Origin: Flammeovirga kamogawensis
GTDB lineage: Bacteria; Bacteroidota; Bacteroidia; Cytophagales; Flammeovirgaceae
Length of the DNA stretch: 64,000 bases
Direction: 5' to 3'
Assembly: GCF_018736065.1 (NCBI RefSeq)
Contig: NZ_CP076128.1
Span: 744,001 to 808,000 of the forward strand
Numbering within the stretch: the stretch's first letter is position 1; every line of letters starts with the position of its first letter. Below the pieces are notes generated by a model. It saw only the letters and a program-made list of their open reading frames with translations, ran no database searches and had not been told where the DNA came from. Below are positions 63,761 through 64,000 of the stretch, in pieces. The position numbers were made by a program, and so were the translations under genes.

Positions 63761-64000
63761 TTAGTTTCTCTTCAATTTTGCTTCAATTGAATGTTGCGTA
63801 TGAGGCACTGCCATTAGCCTTTCTTTTGAGATTAGGTTACCAGTATCAATACAAACACCATAAGTTCCTGTCTTAATTCTAACAAGCGCTTTCTCAAGTT
63901 GCATTTTATATTTCATTGATCGAGCAGCTAATTGATTAAGTTGCTCCTTTTCAAATGCATCTGCTCCATCTTCTAAAGTTTTACCTCCAGAATGATTAGA
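63761..64000 (-). CDS. DksA/TraR-like protein (5' end cut by window edge)
   Basis: The last 79 codons of a leftward gene running off the right edge. The C-terminal part GTYGVCIDTGNLISKERLMAVPHTQHSIEAKLKR is clearly the DksA/TraR zinc-finger region, but only one cysteine of the usual four remains: CIDT stands for CxxC, and the second CxxC is HSIE. This cysteine-poor form is usual in Bacteroidota. The helical part before it is charged (ARSMKYKMQLEKALVRIK) like the coiled coil of DksA. It probably binds RNA polymerase to tune transcription, without a structural zinc. It ends in a hairpin terminator that touches scpB. Confidence 0.9.
   Translation of the reverse strand, partial: SNHSGGKTLEDGADAFEKEQLNQLAARSMKYKMQLEKALVRIKTGTYGVCIDTGNLISKERLMAVPHTQHSIEAKLKRN

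Overview
The window looks like chromosomal DNA of a Bacteroidota member, probably of the order Cytophagales. The evidence is low G+C (about one third by eye), A-rich ribosome-binding regions without clear Shine-Dalgarno sequences, and promoter elements of the Bacteroidota type (TAnnTTTG at -7, TTTG or TTG near -33). The gene set agrees: TamL-type lipoprotein barrels with TamB, a CarboxypepD_reg TonB-dependent receptor, DUF4924, an Hc1-like histone, a single-chain PurL, Mpl, and a DksA-like protein without the full zinc-finger cysteines. The composition resembles Flammeovirga-type genomes, but this genus-level suggestion is inference only. No rRNA, tRNA, CRISPR array, IS element or prophage was seen.

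Layout. 1-5220: an AbgT-family transporter cut by the left edge, an SLC12-like permease and homogentisate 1,2-dioxygenase. 5227-7696: a leftward accessory-looking cluster (NUMOD4/HNH protein with a C-terminal HTH, DUF4924 protein, XRE/S24 regulator). 8201-12036: SppA protease and two uncharacterised proteins. 12236-15943: PurL. 15944-17045: a patch of very small genes and a possible structured RNA. 17119-28186: pirin, a secreted HExxH protein, a beta-propeller amidohydrolase, a MORN protein, DUF445, an amino-acid antiporter and a GMC oxidoreductase. 28228-33324: a leftward envelope cluster (26-codon ORF, Mpl, MurB, K+ channel, outer-membrane protein, NlpC/P60). 33413-40900: DnaB, an M48 peptidase, a TamL-like barrel, FolK and RlmD. 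40962-45455: two poorly known proteins, an outer-membrane protein, an alpha-oxoamine synthase (sphingolipid or sulfonolipid type) and an Hc1-like histone. 45505-57965: a leftward run of AarF kinase, HIT, LigA and a conserved small protein, preceded by the TamB-TamL pair. 58077-64000: a small conserved protein, a TonB-dependent receptor, a MobA fusion, a bifunctional nuclease, ScpB and a cut DksA-like gene.

Most of the window is ordinary housekeeping DNA with an emphasis on envelope construction: peptidoglycan recycling and synthesis (Mpl, MurB, NlpC/P60), outer-membrane protein insertion (two TamL-like proteins and TamB) and lipid synthesis. No clear defence system or new multigene system was found. 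The most original observations are tiny genes and leaders: a 37-codon membrane ORF, a 26-codon ORF and a 29-codon ORF inside a possible folded RNA, each ending in or just before an intrinsic terminator. Two terminators also have U-tracts lying within 0-10 bases of the next start codon (murB, scpB). Other points worth a look are an HNH protein with an apparent degenerate second copy of its own nuclease module, a possible PD-(D/E)XK-like protein without the usual ExK pair, and a MobA fused to a domain with a broken P-loop.
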